Assembly (NCBI RefSeq): GCF_014650675.1
Contig: NZ_BMVK01000001.1
Location: 372,001-436,000 of the forward strand
Direction of reading: 5' to 3'
Source: Streptomyces anulatus
Lineage (GTDB): Bacteria > Actinomycetota > Actinomycetes > Streptomycetales > Streptomycetaceae
Length of the DNA: 64,000 nucleotides
How positions within the stretch are numbered: the first letter of the stretch is position 1; each line of letters starts with the position of its first letter. Under the pieces are notes generated by a model. It did no database searches. It was given only the letters and a program-made list of their open reading frames with translations, and was not told the origin of the DNA. Positions 32,780-42,126 of the stretch are shown piece by piece. A program made the translations under genes and the position numbers.

Positions 32780-33828
32780 CCGCGCTCCCAGAAGGCAGCA
32801 CCGACGGGCTCGTCGAAGTCGCCGAGCGCCTCGAGGTTGCCCTCGCTGTTGACACCGATCCGCAGCTGCGGAAGCGGGTGGCCGGCCGGACCGAAGATGA
32901 CGCGAGCGCCGTCGGAGAGGTCGAAGGTGGACTGGTGGCACGGGCAGAGCACGTGGTGCGTCTGCTGCTCGTACAGGCTGATCGGGCAGCCGACGTGGGT
33001 GCAGATCTTGGAGAACGCGACGATGCCCTCGTGGGCCCAGTCACGCTGGCGCTTGTCCTTGATGTCGTCCGGCTCGATGCGGACGATCATCAGGGCGGCC
33101 TTGCCCATCTGCGTCTGGAAGTCGTGCGACTCCGGGTCGAGCCCCTCGGGCATGGCGAAGGCCAGCGACCCGACGGTGATGTGCTCGGGGCGCAGCGGCG
33201 TCATCGTGTTCATGTTGATGAGCTGCTTGCCCTCCGCCCACAGGGTGGTCCGGAGCTTCTTCTCCGGCAGCGGACCGAGGTCGCGCAGCAGGACCACTCC
33301 GGAGAGCGGCACCAGGGCCAGCGCACCGAACATGGTGTTGCGGATCAGCTTGCGCCGACCGATCGCGGACTCCTCGGCACCGGCCTTGAAGTCGGCCAGG
33401 ACCTGCGCCTTGACCTCGGGCGGGGCCTCGATCGGGTGGCGGTCGGCGGCGACCTCGACGTCGGACATCAGGGTGCGCGCCCAGTGGACGGCTCCCGCGC
33501 CGATGAAGAAGAGCGCCGCGCCCAGGGTGAGACCCAGGGAGAAGTTGAGCGCGCTCACATGGCCGAAGGGCCAGATGTAGACGATCTTGTCCACCGGGAA
33601 GATGACGTAGGAGGCGATGAAGCCCACCGTCGCCAGCATCGAGAGGGTGAACATGAACGCGACGGCGCGTTCCGAGCGGTTCGCGGCGCGCTCGTCGAGG
33701 TCCTGGATGCGCGGCTTGTGGGCCGGCAGTCCCGGGTCGGCGAACGGGTCGTCGTGACGCTCCACCGCGCCCTGCGCGGTCTCCTGCACCACGGGCAGGT
33801 TGTCTTCTGGAATCTGTTGGCTACTCAT
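32776..33828 (-). CDS. qcrA: Rieske iron-sulfur subunit of cytochrome bc complex
   Basis: 350 residues with three predicted membrane helices in the N-terminal half (about 55-80, 93-115, 163-182), as in actinobacteria rather than the single helix of other bacteria. The [2Fe-2S] ligands are C276 and H278 in CTHVGC, and C295 and H298... in CPCHQS; the second pair here reads C295-P-C297-H298, with C281 and C297 forming the disulfide in the family pattern. Overlaps qcrC upstream and qcrB downstream by 4 bases each, so the three are tightly coupled. Confidence 0.95.
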   Translation of the reverse strand: MSSQQIPEDNLPVVQETAQGAVERHDDPFADPGLPAHKPRIQDLDERAANRSERAVAFMFTLSMLATVGFIASYVIFPVDKIVYIWPFGHVSALNFSLGLTLGAALFFIGAGAVHWARTLMSDVEVAADRHPIEAPPEVKAQVLADFKAGAEESAIGRRKLIRNTMFGALALVPLSGVVLLRDLGPLPEKKLRTTLWAEGKQLINMNTMTPLRPEHITVGSLAFAMPEGLDPESHDFQTQMGKAALMIVRIEPDDIKDKRQRDWAHEGIVAFSKICTHVGCPISLYEQQTHHVLCPCHQSTFDLSDGARVIFGPAGHPLPQLRIGVNSEGNLEALGDFDEPVGAAFWERG

Positions 33829-34634
33829 GACTTCTTGGCCTTAGCGGTGTGGGCCGCGACCCAAACGGCGACTGCGACGAGCGCGCCGAGTCCGAAGATC
33901 CACGCGAACAGACCTTCGCTGACCGGGCCGAGACCGCCGAGGGCCAGGCCGCCGGGGCTCTCCGACTCGTCACCGTTCACGGTCTCGATGTACGCGATGA
34001 TGTCCTTCTTCTCCTGCTCCGGCATCGTCGTGTCGGGGAAGGAGGGCATGCTCTGCGGGCCGGTCTGCATGGCCTCGTAGATGTGCTTCGGGCTCACGCC
34101 TTCGAGGTCGGGGGCGTACTTGCCCTCCGTCAGGGCTCCGCCCTTACCGGTGAAGTTGTGGCACTGGGCGCAGTTGGTGCGGAACAGTTCGCCGCCGTTG
34201 GCGACGTCCGCGCCCGCGGGGTCGACCTGCTTGTCGGTCGGCGTGATGGGACCGGCGCCGAGCGACGCGACGTACGCCGCGAGCTGGTCGATCTCCGCCT
34301 GGGTGTAGATGACCTTCTTCTTCGGTACCTGGGCGCCCGGCTGCTGCGCGGGCATACGGCCCGTACCGACCTGGAAGTCGACGGCGGCGGAGCCCACGCC
34401 CACGAGGGACGGCCCGTCGGTGGTGCCCTGACCGCCGGTTCCGTGGCAGCTGGCGCAGCCTACGGAGTAGAGCTTCTTGCCCTCTTCGATGGCGAGGGAC
34501 TGGGCGGTTTCATCGGCCTGCGCCTTGCCCGCAGGCGCAAACGCGGCGTACAGCCCCCCGGTAGCCGCCAGCGCGAGGAGTAGTACGACGACCGCCGCCA
34601 GCGGATGGCGTCGTCGTGCGGAGAGCTTTTTCAC
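33825..34634 (-). CDS. qcrC: Dihaem cytochrome c subunit of cytochrome bc complex
   Basis: 269 residues: N-terminal signal/anchor helix (11-32), two c-type haem sites C60-x-x-C63-H64 and C155-x-x-C158-H159, and a C-terminal membrane helix (about 240-262). Two fused haem domains replace the soluble cytochrome c, which actinobacteria lack; QcrC hands electrons directly to CtaC of the oxidase. Start GTG at 34634. The stop overlaps the qcrA ATG. Confidence 0.96.
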   Translation of the reverse strand: MKKLSARRRHPLAAVVVLLLALAATGGLYAAFAPAGKAQADETAQSLAIEEGKKLYSVGCASCHGTGGQGTTDGPSLVGVGSAAVDFQVGTGRMPAQQPGAQVPKKKVIYTQAEIDQLAAYVASLGAGPITPTDKQVDPAGADVANGGELFRTNCAQCHNFTGKGGALTEGKYAPDLEGVSPKHIYEAMQTGPQSMPSFPDTTMPEQEKKDIIAYIETVNGDESESPGGLALGGLGPVSEGLFAWIFGLGALVAVAVWVAAHTAKAKKS

Positions 34635-34689
34635 GGATTACCCCGGTGTCAGGATCTTCTGCGTCGATGGTGGGCGGGTGCGAGCCCGG

Positions 34690-35310
34690 TTACTTGATCA
34701 TGTAGATCGTTGCGAACAGGCCGATCCATACGACATCGACGAAGTGCCAGTAGTAGGACACGACGATGGCGGCGGTGGCCTGATCGTGGGTGAACCTCTT
34801 GGCCGCGTACGTTCTGCCGAGGACCAGCAGGAAGGCGATGAGACCGCCTGTCACGTGCAGACCGTGGAAGCCGGTGGTCAGGTAGAACACCGAGCCGTAC
34901 GGGTCGGACGACAGGGAGAGCCCCGCGTCCTTGACCAGCTCGGTGTACTCCAGGACCTGGCCGCCGATGAAGATCGCACCCATCACGAACGTGATGATGA
35001 ACCAGGTGCGGAGCTTCTTCACATCGCCCCGCTCGGCGGCGAAGACGCCGAGCTGGCAGGTGAGTGAGGAGAGCACCAGGATCGTGGTGTTCGTCGCCGA
35101 GAACGGGAAGTTCAGATGATCGGACATCTCCTTCCAGTAATCGGGTCCCATCACCGATCGCAGGGTGAAGTACATCGCGAAGAGGGCCGCGAAGAACATC
35201 AGCTCGGAACTCAACCAGATGATGGTTCCGACGCTGGTGAGGTTCGGCCGATTGACCGACGGGTGCGCGTGCCCGGTTTCTACTGTCGTTGCTGTCGCCA
35301 CGACCGACAT
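34690..35310 (-). CDS. ctaE: Cytochrome c oxidase subunit III
   Basis: 206 residues, five membrane helices, with the family blocks [31 protein letters not shown] and [15 protein letters not shown]. It lies 55 bases upstream of qcrC on the same strand, so the oxidase subunit III is made with the bc complex rather than with ctaCD, the normal actinobacterial order. ATG at 35310; no strong ribosome site. The 199-base region upstream (35311-35509) is divergent to the pseudo-receiver gene. Confidence 0.95.
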   Translation of the reverse strand: MSVVATATTVETGHAHPSVNRPNLTSVGTIIWLSSELMFFAALFAMYFTLRSVMGPDYWKEMSDHLNFPFSATNTTILVLSSLTCQLGVFAAERGDVKKLRTWFIITFVMGAIFIGGQVLEYTELVKDAGLSLSSDPYGSVFYLTTGFHGLHVTGGLIAFLLVLGRTYAAKRFTHDQATAAIVVSYYWHFVDVVWIGLFATIYMIK

Positions 35311-35347
35311 TATGTCGGTCGCTTATCCCGCCCTCACCCCGGGGGGT

Positions 35348-35400
35348 GCCGTTCGGTGTGTCCGTACCGTCTGCAGGGGTCGCACCCTGCGCCGAACGGC
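35348..35400. repeat. Spaced inverted repeat between ctaE and receiver-like gene
   Basis: GCCGTTCGG (35348-35356) and CCGAACGGC (35392-35400), perfect 9-base arms 35 bases apart, with a smaller GGGTCGCACCC hairpin between. Could be an operator pair for one or both divergent genes. Confidence 0.4.
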
Positions 35401-35509
35401 CCATCGGAACGTCGTCATTACCGGTGCTGACGGCCGGTCGGGCGGAGTACGATCCGCGCATCGGTTCATGCCCCGAGAGCCCCGACGACGTCGATGTCAC
35501 GGAGGAACA

Positions 35510-35911
35510 ATGCAGGCGACCGCCACGGTCCTGGTCTACAGCGACGACGCCAACATCCGCGAGCAGGTGAGGCTGGCAGCCGGTCGCAGGCCTGCCGCGG
35601 ACGTCCCACCGGTGGAGTTCCTGGAGTGCGCGACGCTCCCGGCCGTCCTCAAGGCGCTGGACGACGGCGGCGTCGACGTCTGTGTGCTGGACGGGGAGAC
35701 GGCTCCCGTCGGCGGCATGGGCGTCTGCCGCCAGATCAAGGACGAGATCTTCCGCTGTCCGCCGGTGCTCCTGCTGATCGGCCGCCCGCAGGACGCGTGG
35801 CTGGCCACCTGGAGCCGGGCGGAGGCCGCCGTGACGCTCCCGGTCGACCCGGTGGAGTTCGCCGACGCGCTGGCGGCGCTGCTGCGCCGCCGGCTCGCCG
35901 TGGAGGCCTGA
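35510..35911 (+). CDS. Receiver-like (pseudo-response regulator) protein, no output domain
   Basis: 133 residues covering a CheY-like fold only. The acidic pair is SDD in VYSDDANIREQV, the likely phospho-acceptor is the D in VCVLDGETAPVGG, and the region of the switch threonine and lysine is altered (LLLIGRPQDAWL, then VTLPVDPVEF). No DNA-binding domain follows. The ATG at 35510 has GGAGG five bases upstream. Possibly a phosphorylation-independent protein-binding module. It is a single gene between the two respiratory blocks, and its partner is unknown. Confidence 0.75.
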   Translation: MQATATVLVYSDDANIREQVRLAAGRRPAADVPPVEFLECATLPAVLKALDDGGVDVCVLDGETAPVGGMGVCRQIKDEIFRCPPVLLLIGRPQDAWLATWSRAEAAVTLPVDPVEFADALAALLRRRLAVEA

Positions 35912-35969
35912 GGGGCCCCTGTGGCCCGCTGAGGGGCGTTCCGCGCGCCCGGGCACTCCTGGCCCGGGG

Positions 35970-37223
35970 TCAGACGTGGGGACGCAGCCGGGCGGCCTGG
36001 AGCGTCTGTGGGCTGTCCGGCGCCCCCTCGTGGAGGGCGCTGCCCTTCTGCCACTTCTCCCAGGAGAGGTTCCAGTCGCCGAACCCGTTGCCGAACGGGT
36101 CCATGTCCTCGCCCTCGCTGCCGACGACCCTGACGATGTCGCCCTCGCGCACCGTGTCGAAGAACCACTCGGCGTTGCCGGTGCTCATGCCGGTGCAGCC
36201 GTGGCTGACGTTGGCGTTGCCCTGGGAGCCGGTGGACCAGGGGGCGGCGTGGACGTACTCGCCGCTCCAGGTCACCCGGGTGGCCCAGTAGACCGGCAGG
36301 TCGTACGACTCCGAGGAGCCGGCGGCGATGCCGATGCTCTCCCCGCGCATCCGGACGAACTGCTCCTTGGCGAGCACCACCTTGACCCCGTTGCGGGTGG
36401 AGAAGCCGGGCTTGCCGGTGGTGACCGGAATGGTATTGATCACTTCTCCGTTGCGGAGCACCGTCATGGAGTGGTCCGAGGCGTCGGTGACGGCCTCGAT
36501 CCGGTCGCCGGTGGCGAGCTTCAGGGGCTTGGCCTCGGCTCCGTAGAGCGCGTTGGTCACCTTGATGCCCGACAGGTTGGAACGGACCTCGATGGTGGCG
36601 TTCGCGGGCCAGTACTCCTTCGGGCGGTAGTGCAGCTTCTTGTCGTCGACCCAGTACCAGGAGCCGGTGACCGCCGGGGTGGAGCGGACCTTCAGGGCGC
36701 GCTCGACGGTGGCCCTGGCCGCCTTGTCGGTGATCGGAGCGCTGAGTTCCGCCGTGATGGGCTGTCCGACGCCGTAGGTGCCCGCCTCCGGGCCGAAGGC
36801 GACCTTCAGCAACCTCTTGGGCGATGAGGTGTCGAAGGAGAGCGTACGGACGCCTGGGGCGCCGTCGCTGTTCTCCGTGGCGACCCTGACGGTGTATCCG
36901 GTGCCGGCCGCGAGCGGGGCGGTGGAACGCCAGCGCTTCCCGTCGGCGGAGAGCTCTCCGGCGAGGTGACGGCCGCCGGTGTCCACGGCGCTGACGTCGG
37001 TGATGCGCCCGTCGTCGCCCTTGACGGTGACTTCCAGGGGCTTGTCGGGGTCGGCCTTCTCCTTCTTGGAGGGACCGTTGAAGGAGACCTGGTCGCCCGC
37101 GTCGTAAGGCTTCGTGGAGAGCGGGTGGCCGTCGGGCGAGCCACAGGCGGTCGCACCCGCGGCGAGGGTCACGACCAGCAGGGTGCAGCTCACTACGGTG
37201 CGGATGCGCGGCGTGTGGTTCAT
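35970..37223 (-). CDS. L,D-transpeptidase lipoprotein
   Basis: 417-residue envelope enzyme: signal peptide and near-consensus lipobox (GATAC, C27), two immunoglobulin-like domains (about 45-135 and 140-245) and a YkuD catalytic domain (about 248-375) with H341 and nucleophile C343 in SHGCTGMSTGN. It forms 3-3 (or protein) cross-links in peptidoglycan and is usually carbapenem-sensitive. The ATG at 37223 is preferred over 37247 because a -10-like TAGCGT lies seven bases before it; GGAAC about 22 bases upstream of the -10 resembles an envelope-stress ECF -35. It lies between the ctaCDF block and the receiver-like gene. Confidence 0.92.
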   Translation of the reverse strand: MNHTPRIRTVVSCTLLVVTLAAGATACGSPDGHPLSTKPYDAGDQVSFNGPSKKEKADPDKPLEVTVKGDDGRITDVSAVDTGGRHLAGELSADGKRWRSTAPLAAGTGYTVRVATENSDGAPGVRTLSFDTSSPKRLLKVAFGPEAGTYGVGQPITAELSAPITDKAARATVERALKVRSTPAVTGSWYWVDDKKLHYRPKEYWPANATIEVRSNLSGIKVTNALYGAEAKPLKLATGDRIEAVTDASDHSMTVLRNGEVINTIPVTTGKPGFSTRNGVKVVLAKEQFVRMRGESIGIAAGSSESYDLPVYWATRVTWSGEYVHAAPWSTGSQGNANVSHGCTGMSTGNAEWFFDTVREGDIVRVVGSEGEDMDPFGNGFGDWNLSWEKWQKGSALHEGAPDSPQTLQAARLRPHV

Positions 37224-37230
37224 GCCGTCC

Positions 37231-37236
37231 ACGCTA
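37231..37236 (-). promoter_or_regulatory. Putative -10 element of L,D-transpeptidase gene
   Basis: TAGCGT on the minus strand, seven bases before the ATG at 37223. GGAAC 16 bases upstream of its CGT also fits a SigE-like promoter. Confidence 0.4.
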
Positions 37237-37279
37237 AGAAGATTCATCCGTTCCAGCGCGTTCAATGACTGCAAACGAG

Positions 37280-37318
37280 CGAAGGGCCCGCGTCGCTGTC
37301 GGCGATGCGGGCCCTTCG
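37280..37318 (-). terminator. Terminator of ctaCDF
   Basis: CGAAGGGCCCGC and GCGGGCCCTTCG form a perfect 12-bp stem with a 15-base loop, 47 bases past the ctaF stop. Confidence 0.82.
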
Positions 37319-37364
37319 TGGTGTAGCGCGTGTCACCGGCGGTGCGGTGTCACGGTGTGCGGTG

Positions 37365-37763
37365 TCACTGGGTGCGGTTCTCGCCCCGGTAGTACTCGAA
37401 GACCCAGCCGAAGAGGCCGATCAGGAGCAGGGGGGCGGAGAAGTACAGCAGCCACCAGCCGAAGACGACGCCCATGAAGGCGAAGGCCCCGCCGACCGCC
37501 AGGGAGAGCGGCTGCCAGCTGTGCGGGGAGAAGAACCCCAGCTCGCCCGCCTCGTCGGCGACGTCCGCTTCCTTGTTGTCCTGGGCCATGGCGTCGACCC
37601 GGTTGGCCGTGAAGGCCAGGTAGAAGCCGATCATGATGGACAGCCCGAAGGCCAGGAAGAGGGCCGTGGTGCCGACCGGCTCCTTCGACCACACGCCGTA
37701 CACGACGGCCATGGCGAGGATGAAGACGCTCAGCCAGATGAACATCTGTCCCTGGATCTTCAC
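37365..37763 (-). CDS. ctaF: Cytochrome c oxidase subunit IV (actinobacterial)
   Basis: 132 residues, four hydrophobic segments ([19 protein letters not shown] at the start, two near 83-120). This small subunit is specific to actinobacterial aa3 oxidases. GTG at 37763 is preceded by GGAGG seven bases upstream and overlaps the ctaD stop (GTGA). Confidence 0.94.
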   Translation of the reverse strand: MKIQGQMFIWLSVFILAMAVVYGVWSKEPVGTTALFLAFGLSIMIGFYLAFTANRVDAMAQDNKEADVADEAGELGFFSPHSWQPLSLAVGGAFAFMGVVFGWWLLYFSAPLLLIGLFGWVFEYYRGENRTQ

Positions 37764-39496
37764 TTGCCTGCCTCCTTGCCGCCGGCGAGGGCCTTGTCCG
37801 ACTCGGAGAGGTGATCGAGCTGTTCGAGCGCCGTGATCTCCGGGTGGTGCAGGTCGAACGCCGGGGATTCGGAACGGATCCGCGGCAGGGTGAGGAAGTT
37901 GTGCCGCGGCGGCGGGCAGGAGGTCGCCCACTCCAGCGAACGGCCGTAACCCCACGGGTCGTCGACCTCGATCTTCTTGCCGTACTTCGCGGTCTTCCAG
38001 ACGTTGTAGAAGAACGGGAGCATCGACAGGCCGAGCAGGAACGAGGAGATCGTCGAGATCGTGTTCAGCGCGGTGAAGCCGTCGGCGTCGAGATAGTCCG
38101 CGTAACGACGCGGCATGCCCTCGGCACCGAGCCAGTGCTGCACCAGGAACGTGCCGTGGAAGCCCACGAACAGCGTCCAGAACGTGATCTTGCCGAGCCG
38201 CTCGTCCAGCATCTTGCCGGTGAACTTCGGCCACCAGAAGTGGAATCCGGAGAACATCGCGAAGACCACGGTGCCGAAGATGACGTAGTGGAAGTGCGCG
38301 ACGACGAAGTACGAGTCCGAGACGTGGAAGTCCATCGGGGGCGAGGCGAGGATGACGCCGGTCAGACCACCGAAGGTGAAGGTGATCAGGAAGCCGACGG
38401 CCCAGAGCATCGGTGTCTCGAAGGACAACGACCCCTTCCACATCGTGCCGATCCAGTTGAAGAACTTCACGCCTGTTGGCACGGCGATGAGGAACGTCAT
38501 GAAGGAGAAGAACGGCAACAGCACACCGCCCGTGACGTACATGTGGTGCGCCCACACCGTCACGGAAAGGCCGGCGATGGCGATCGTCGCGGAGATCAGA
38601 CCGATGTAGCCGAACATCGGCTTGCGGCTGAAGACCGGGATGACCTCGGAAATGATTCCGAAGAATGGCAACGCGATGATGTACACCTCTGGATGGCCGA
38701 AGAACCAGAAGAGGTGTTGCCAGAGCAATGCGCCGCCATTGGCCGCGTCGAAGATATGCGCACCGAATTTTCGGTCCGCCTCCAGCGCGAAGAGCGCGGC
38801 GGCGAGGACCGGGAAGGCCAGCAGGACCAGAACACCGGTCAGCAGGACGTTCCAGGTGAAGATCGGCATGCGGAACATCGTCATGCCGGGTGCGCGCATG
38901 CAGATGATCGTGGTGATGAAGTTGACCGATCCGAGGATGGTGCCGAAGCCGGAGAAGGCCAGACCCATGATCCACATGTCGGCGCCGACGCCCGGCGAAC
39001 GGACCGCGTCCGACAGCGGGGAGTAGGCGAACCAGCCGAAGTCGGCCGCACCCTGCGGGGTGAGGAAGCCGGCCACCGCGATGAGCGAGCCGAAGAGGTA
39101 CAGCCAGTACGCGAACATGTTCAGCCGCGGGAACGCCACGTCGGGCGCGCCGATCTGCAGCGGCATGATCCAGTTCGCGAATCCGGCGAACAGCGGCGTC
39201 GCGAACATCAGCAGCATGATCGTGCCGTGCATCGTGAACGCCTGGTTGAACTGCTCGTTCGACATGATCTGCGTGCCCGGACGGGCCAGCTCGGCGCGCA
39301 TGAAGAGCGCCATGAGTCCGCCGATGCAGAAGAACACGAACGACGTGACCAGGTAGAGCGTACCGATCGTCTTGTGGTCAGTGGTGGTCAACCACTTCAC
39401 GACGATGTTTCCCGGCTGCTTGCGCCGCACGGGCAGCTCGTCCTCGTACGAGTCGTCTGCCGGAGCGGCACCCTGAGGTTCGTTGAGGATGCTCAC
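37760..39496 (-). CDS. ctaD: Cytochrome c oxidase subunit I
   Basis: 578-residue haem-copper oxidase core with 12 membrane helices. Haem a and a3/CuB ligands lie in [23 protein letters not shown] (the H and Y that cross-link near CuB), [10 protein letters not shown] and [10 protein letters not shown]. Reduces oxygen to water and pumps protons. GTG at 39496 overlaps the ctaC stop; the end overlaps ctaF. The three are a coupled operon. Confidence 0.97.
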   Translation of the reverse strand: MSILNEPQGAAPADDSYEDELPVRRKQPGNIVVKWLTTTDHKTIGTLYLVTSFVFFCIGGLMALFMRAELARPGTQIMSNEQFNQAFTMHGTIMLLMFATPLFAGFANWIMPLQIGAPDVAFPRLNMFAYWLYLFGSLIAVAGFLTPQGAADFGWFAYSPLSDAVRSPGVGADMWIMGLAFSGFGTILGSVNFITTIICMRAPGMTMFRMPIFTWNVLLTGVLVLLAFPVLAAALFALEADRKFGAHIFDAANGGALLWQHLFWFFGHPEVYIIALPFFGIISEVIPVFSRKPMFGYIGLISATIAIAGLSVTVWAHHMYVTGGVLLPFFSFMTFLIAVPTGVKFFNWIGTMWKGSLSFETPMLWAVGFLITFTFGGLTGVILASPPMDFHVSDSYFVVAHFHYVIFGTVVFAMFSGFHFWWPKFTGKMLDERLGKITFWTLFVGFHGTFLVQHWLGAEGMPRRYADYLDADGFTALNTISTISSFLLGLSMLPFFYNVWKTAKYGKKIEVDDPWGYGRSLEWATSCPPPRHNFLTLPRIRSESPAFDLHHPEITALEQLDHLSESDKALAGGKEAGK

Positions 39497-40461
39497 AGTT
39501 GGTTCTTCTCCGCATTCCTGGCCGGGTCCGTCTGCGCGATCCCTGCCGGCACGTAGCCCGTCTGACCCTTCTCAGCCAGCTCCTTGAGGTGCTGCTGGTA
39601 ACGCTCCGGGGAGACGACCTTGACGTTGAAGAGCATCCGGGAGTGGTCGGCGCCACAGAGCTCGGCGCACTTGCCCATGAAGGTGCCCTCCCGGTTGGGA
39701 GTGACCTCGAACGCGTTGGTGTGGCCCGGGATGACGTCCTGCTTCATGAGGAACGGCACCACCCAGAAGGAGTGGATGACGTCACGCGAAGTGAGGACGA
39801 AGCGGACCTTCTCACCCTTCGGCAGCCACAGGGTGGGACCCGGGTTGCCGTTCTGCGGGTTGCGGGTCCCGGGGATGCCCACGTCGTAGACGCCGCCGGC
39901 GCCCTCGGGGAAGTCCTCGCGGAACCGGTCGGGGATGGCGTCGAGTTCCTTGGGGATCTCGGGGCCCGCAGCGGGCTGGCCATCCACCTTCTCGATGTAG
40001 TTGAAGCCCCAGCTCCACTGGAAGCCGACCACGTTGATGGTGTGGGCGGGCTTTTCGGAGAGCTCGAGGAGCTTCGACTCATCTCGCGCGGTGAAGTAGA
40101 AGAGCACCGAGACGATGATGAGGGGAACCACTGTGTACAACGCCTCGATGGGCATGTTGTACCTGGTCTGCGGAGGTACCTCCACCTTGGTCCGGCTACG
40201 CCGGTGGAAGAAGACGCTCCAGAGGATCAGCCCCCAGACAAGGACACCCGTGACGAGCGCTGCCGCCCACGAGCCTTGCCAGAGGGAGAGGATCCGAGGG
40301 GCCTCTTCCGTAACCGGAGTGGGCATTCCGAGGCGGGGGAAATCCTCCCAGTTGTATGAACAACCGGAGGCCGTCGCCAGGACCAGGCCCGCAGTCAGCA
40401 CCTGCGGCAGCTTCCGCCGCATCGGGCGCCGCGACGAGCGGTCGGAGCCGTTGGGACTCAC
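39493..40461 (-). CDS. ctaC: Cytochrome c oxidase subunit II
   Basis: 322-residue lipoprotein (lipobox cysteine C34 in ATASGC) with two membrane helices (about 64-84 and 108-125) and a cupredoxin domain with the CuA site: H230, C265, E267, C269, H273 and M276 ([12 protein letters not shown]). It takes electrons from QcrC. GTG at 40461 is supported by GGAAGG six bases upstream. The region before it holds an inverted repeat at 40543-40571 that may regulate the operon. Confidence 0.96.
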   Translation of the reverse strand: MSPNGSDRSSRRPMRRKLPQVLTAGLVLATASGCSYNWEDFPRLGMPTPVTEEAPRILSLWQGSWAAALVTGVLVWGLILWSVFFHRRSRTKVEVPPQTRYNMPIEALYTVVPLIIVSVLFYFTARDESKLLELSEKPAHTINVVGFQWSWGFNYIEKVDGQPAAGPEIPKELDAIPDRFREDFPEGAGGVYDVGIPGTRNPQNGNPGPTLWLPKGEKVRFVLTSRDVIHSFWVVPFLMKQDVIPGHTNAFEVTPNREGTFMGKCAELCGADHSRMLFNVKVVSPERYQQHLKELAEKGQTGYVPAGIAQTDPARNAEKNQL

Positions 40462-40542
40462 GTAGCGCCTTCCCGAGAGTCTCGCCCGCACGGTCGGCGC
40501 GCCCGTATGTCTCTGGTCGGTCGCCGGCCCTGACGCGGGCAG

Positions 40543-40571
40543 GGGTTTGGATGTTTATGCGGACCAAACCC
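40543..40571 (-). promoter_or_regulatory. Candidate operator before ctaCDF
   Basis: GGGTTTGG and CCAAACCC, perfect 8-base arms 13 bases apart, 82-110 bases upstream of the ctaC start. A further TATTTGG lies at about 40581. A -10-like CATAAA lies between the arms on the minus strand. It does not match the Rex operator TGTGAACGCGTTCACA. Confidence 0.5.
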
Positions 40572-40722
40572 TACTGGACGCTATTTGGGGTCGCGCGGGG
40601 AGGGTGCCCAACGCGCCGCCCGACACGCCCATGGGGTGGAATCCGGGCCTCCGGACCCCATCTGACGCCCACTCGCCCGGCCGGGAGGAACGGCCCCCGG
40701 CGAGGTGGGGCCGGGTGCGGGC

Positions 40723-40728
40723 TAGCGT
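40723..40728 (+). promoter_or_regulatory. Putative -10 element, leaderless start
   Basis: TAGCGT six bases before the GTG at 40735; no Shine-Dalgarno in between. Confidence 0.45.
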
Positions 40729-40734
40729 GGCGGG

Positions 40735-42126
40735 GTGCCCTACTTCGATGCCGCCTCCGCCGCCCCCCTGCACCCCGTCGCACGTCAGGCCCTGCTTGCC
40801 GCGCTGGACGAGGGCTGGGCCGATCCCGCCCGCCTGTACCGGGAGGGGCGGCGGGCCCGGCTGCTCCTGGACGCGGCCCGGGAGGCCGCCGCGGAGGCCG
40901 TCGGATGCCGCCCCGACGAGCTGGTCTTCACGTCGTCCGGGACGACGGCGGTGCACGCGGGAATTGCCGGGGCTCTTTCGGGGCGTCGGCGTGTCGGCCG
41001 CCATCTGGCCCTGTCGGCGGTCGAACACTCGTCGGTGCTCCATTCGGCGGCGGCCCACGAGGCGGCGGGCGGCTCGTTCACCGAGGTCCCGGTGGACCGC
41101 ACGGGGGCGGTGGATCCGGCGGGGTACGGCGGGGCGCTGCGGGCGGACACCGCGCTCGCCTGTCTCCAGTCGGCCAACCACGAGGTGGGCACCGAGCAGC
41201 CGGTGGCGGAGGTCGCCGCGCTCTGCGCGGAGGCCGGGGTGCCGCTGCTGGTGGACGCGGCCCAGTCGCTCGGCTGGGGGCCGGTCCCGGGGCGCTGGTC
41301 GCTGCTGACGGCGAGCGCGCACAAGTGGGGCGGACCGGCCGGGGTCGGGCTGCTCGCGGTCCGCAAGGGGGTGCGCTTCGCGCCCCAAGGCCCGGCCGGG
41401 GAGCGGGAGTCGGGGCGGGCGGCGGGGTTCGAGAACCTGCCGGCGATCGTGGCGGCGGCGGCCTCGTTGCGCGCGGTGCGGAGCGAGGCGGCGGCGGAGT
41501 CGGCGCGGCTGCGGGCCCTGGTGGACCGGATCCGGACCGTGGTGGCCGAGCGGGTGCCCGATGTCGAGGTGGTGGGCGATCCGGAGCGGCGGTTGCCGCA
41601 TCTGGTCACCTTCTCCTGTCTCTATGTCGACGGGGAGACCCTGCTGCACGAGCTGGACCGGAGGGAATTCTCCGTGTCGTCCGGCTCGTCCTGCACGAGC
41701 AGCACCCTGATTCCGAGCCATGTGCTCAAGGCGATGGGGGTGCTCTCGGAGGGGAACGTGCGGGTGTCACTGCCCACGGGCACGGCCGGGGCGGACGTGG
41801 ACCGCTTCCTGGAGGTCCTGCCCGGGGTCGTCGCCGAGGTGCGCGAGCGGCTCGGCGCCCCGGTCGCCCCCCTCTCGGCGCCCCGCTCCCCCGGGCCCGC
41901 CGCCTCCCTGGTGGTGGACGCGCTGGGCCGCCGCTGCCCGATCCCGGTGATCGAGCTCGCAAAGGTGATCGGGGAGGTAGCGGTGGGCGCCACGGTGACG
42001 GTGCTCGCCGACGACGAGGCGGCGCGCCTGGACATCCCGGCCTGGTGCGAGATGCGGGGCCAGGAGTACGTGGGCGAGGAGCCGGCGGACCTCGGCTCGG
42101 CCTATGTGGTCCGCCGGCTCAGCTGA
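40735..42126 (+). CDS. Cysteine desulfurase fused to a TusA-like sulfur carrier domain
   Basis: 463 residues. The first 380 are an IscS/NifS-type PLP enzyme: H100-region SAVEHSS, D in LLVDAAQSLGWG, PLP lysine K197 (SAHKWGGP) and persulfide cysteine C320 (SSGSSCTSS). The last 75 are a TusA/SirA domain with the hallmark RRCPIPV (C401). Sulfur from cysteine would pass from C320 to C401 in the same chain, then to tRNA thiolation or cofactor synthesis. Start GTG at 40735, probably leaderless. The gene abuts the convergent kinase with no gap. Role in Fe-S supply versus thio-modification cannot be decided from context. Confidence 0.88.
   Translation: MPYFDAASAAPLHPVARQALLAALDEGWADPARLYREGRRARLLLDAAREAAAEAVGCRPDELVFTSSGTTAVHAGIAGALSGRRRVGRHLALSAVEHSSVLHSAAAHEAAGGSFTEVPVDRTGAVDPAGYGGALRADTALACLQSANHEVGTEQPVAEVAALCAEAGVPLLVDAAQSLGWGPVPGRWSLLTASAHKWGGPAGVGLLAVRKGVRFAPQGPAGERESGRAAGFENLPAIVAAAASLRAVRSEAAAESARLRALVDRIRTVVAERVPDVEVVGDPERRLPHLVTFSCLYVDGETLLHELDRREFSVSSGSSCTSSTLIPSHVLKAMGVLSEGNVRVSLPTGTAGADVDRFLEVLPGVVAEVRERLGAPVAPLSAPRSPGPAASLVVDALGRRCPIPVIELAKVIGEVAVGATVTVLADDEAARLDIPAWCEMRGQEYVGEEPADLGSAYVVRRLS

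Noticed and set aside
31133..33580. Plus-strand 815-codon open frame opposite qcrB and qcrA
   Set aside because: Crosses two genes in antisense with D/E/R/V low-complexity sequence; shadow of the respiratory genes.
37811..39556. Plus-strand 581-codon frame opposite ctaD
   Set aside because: Highly charged (E, R, D, H) antisense product with no domain.
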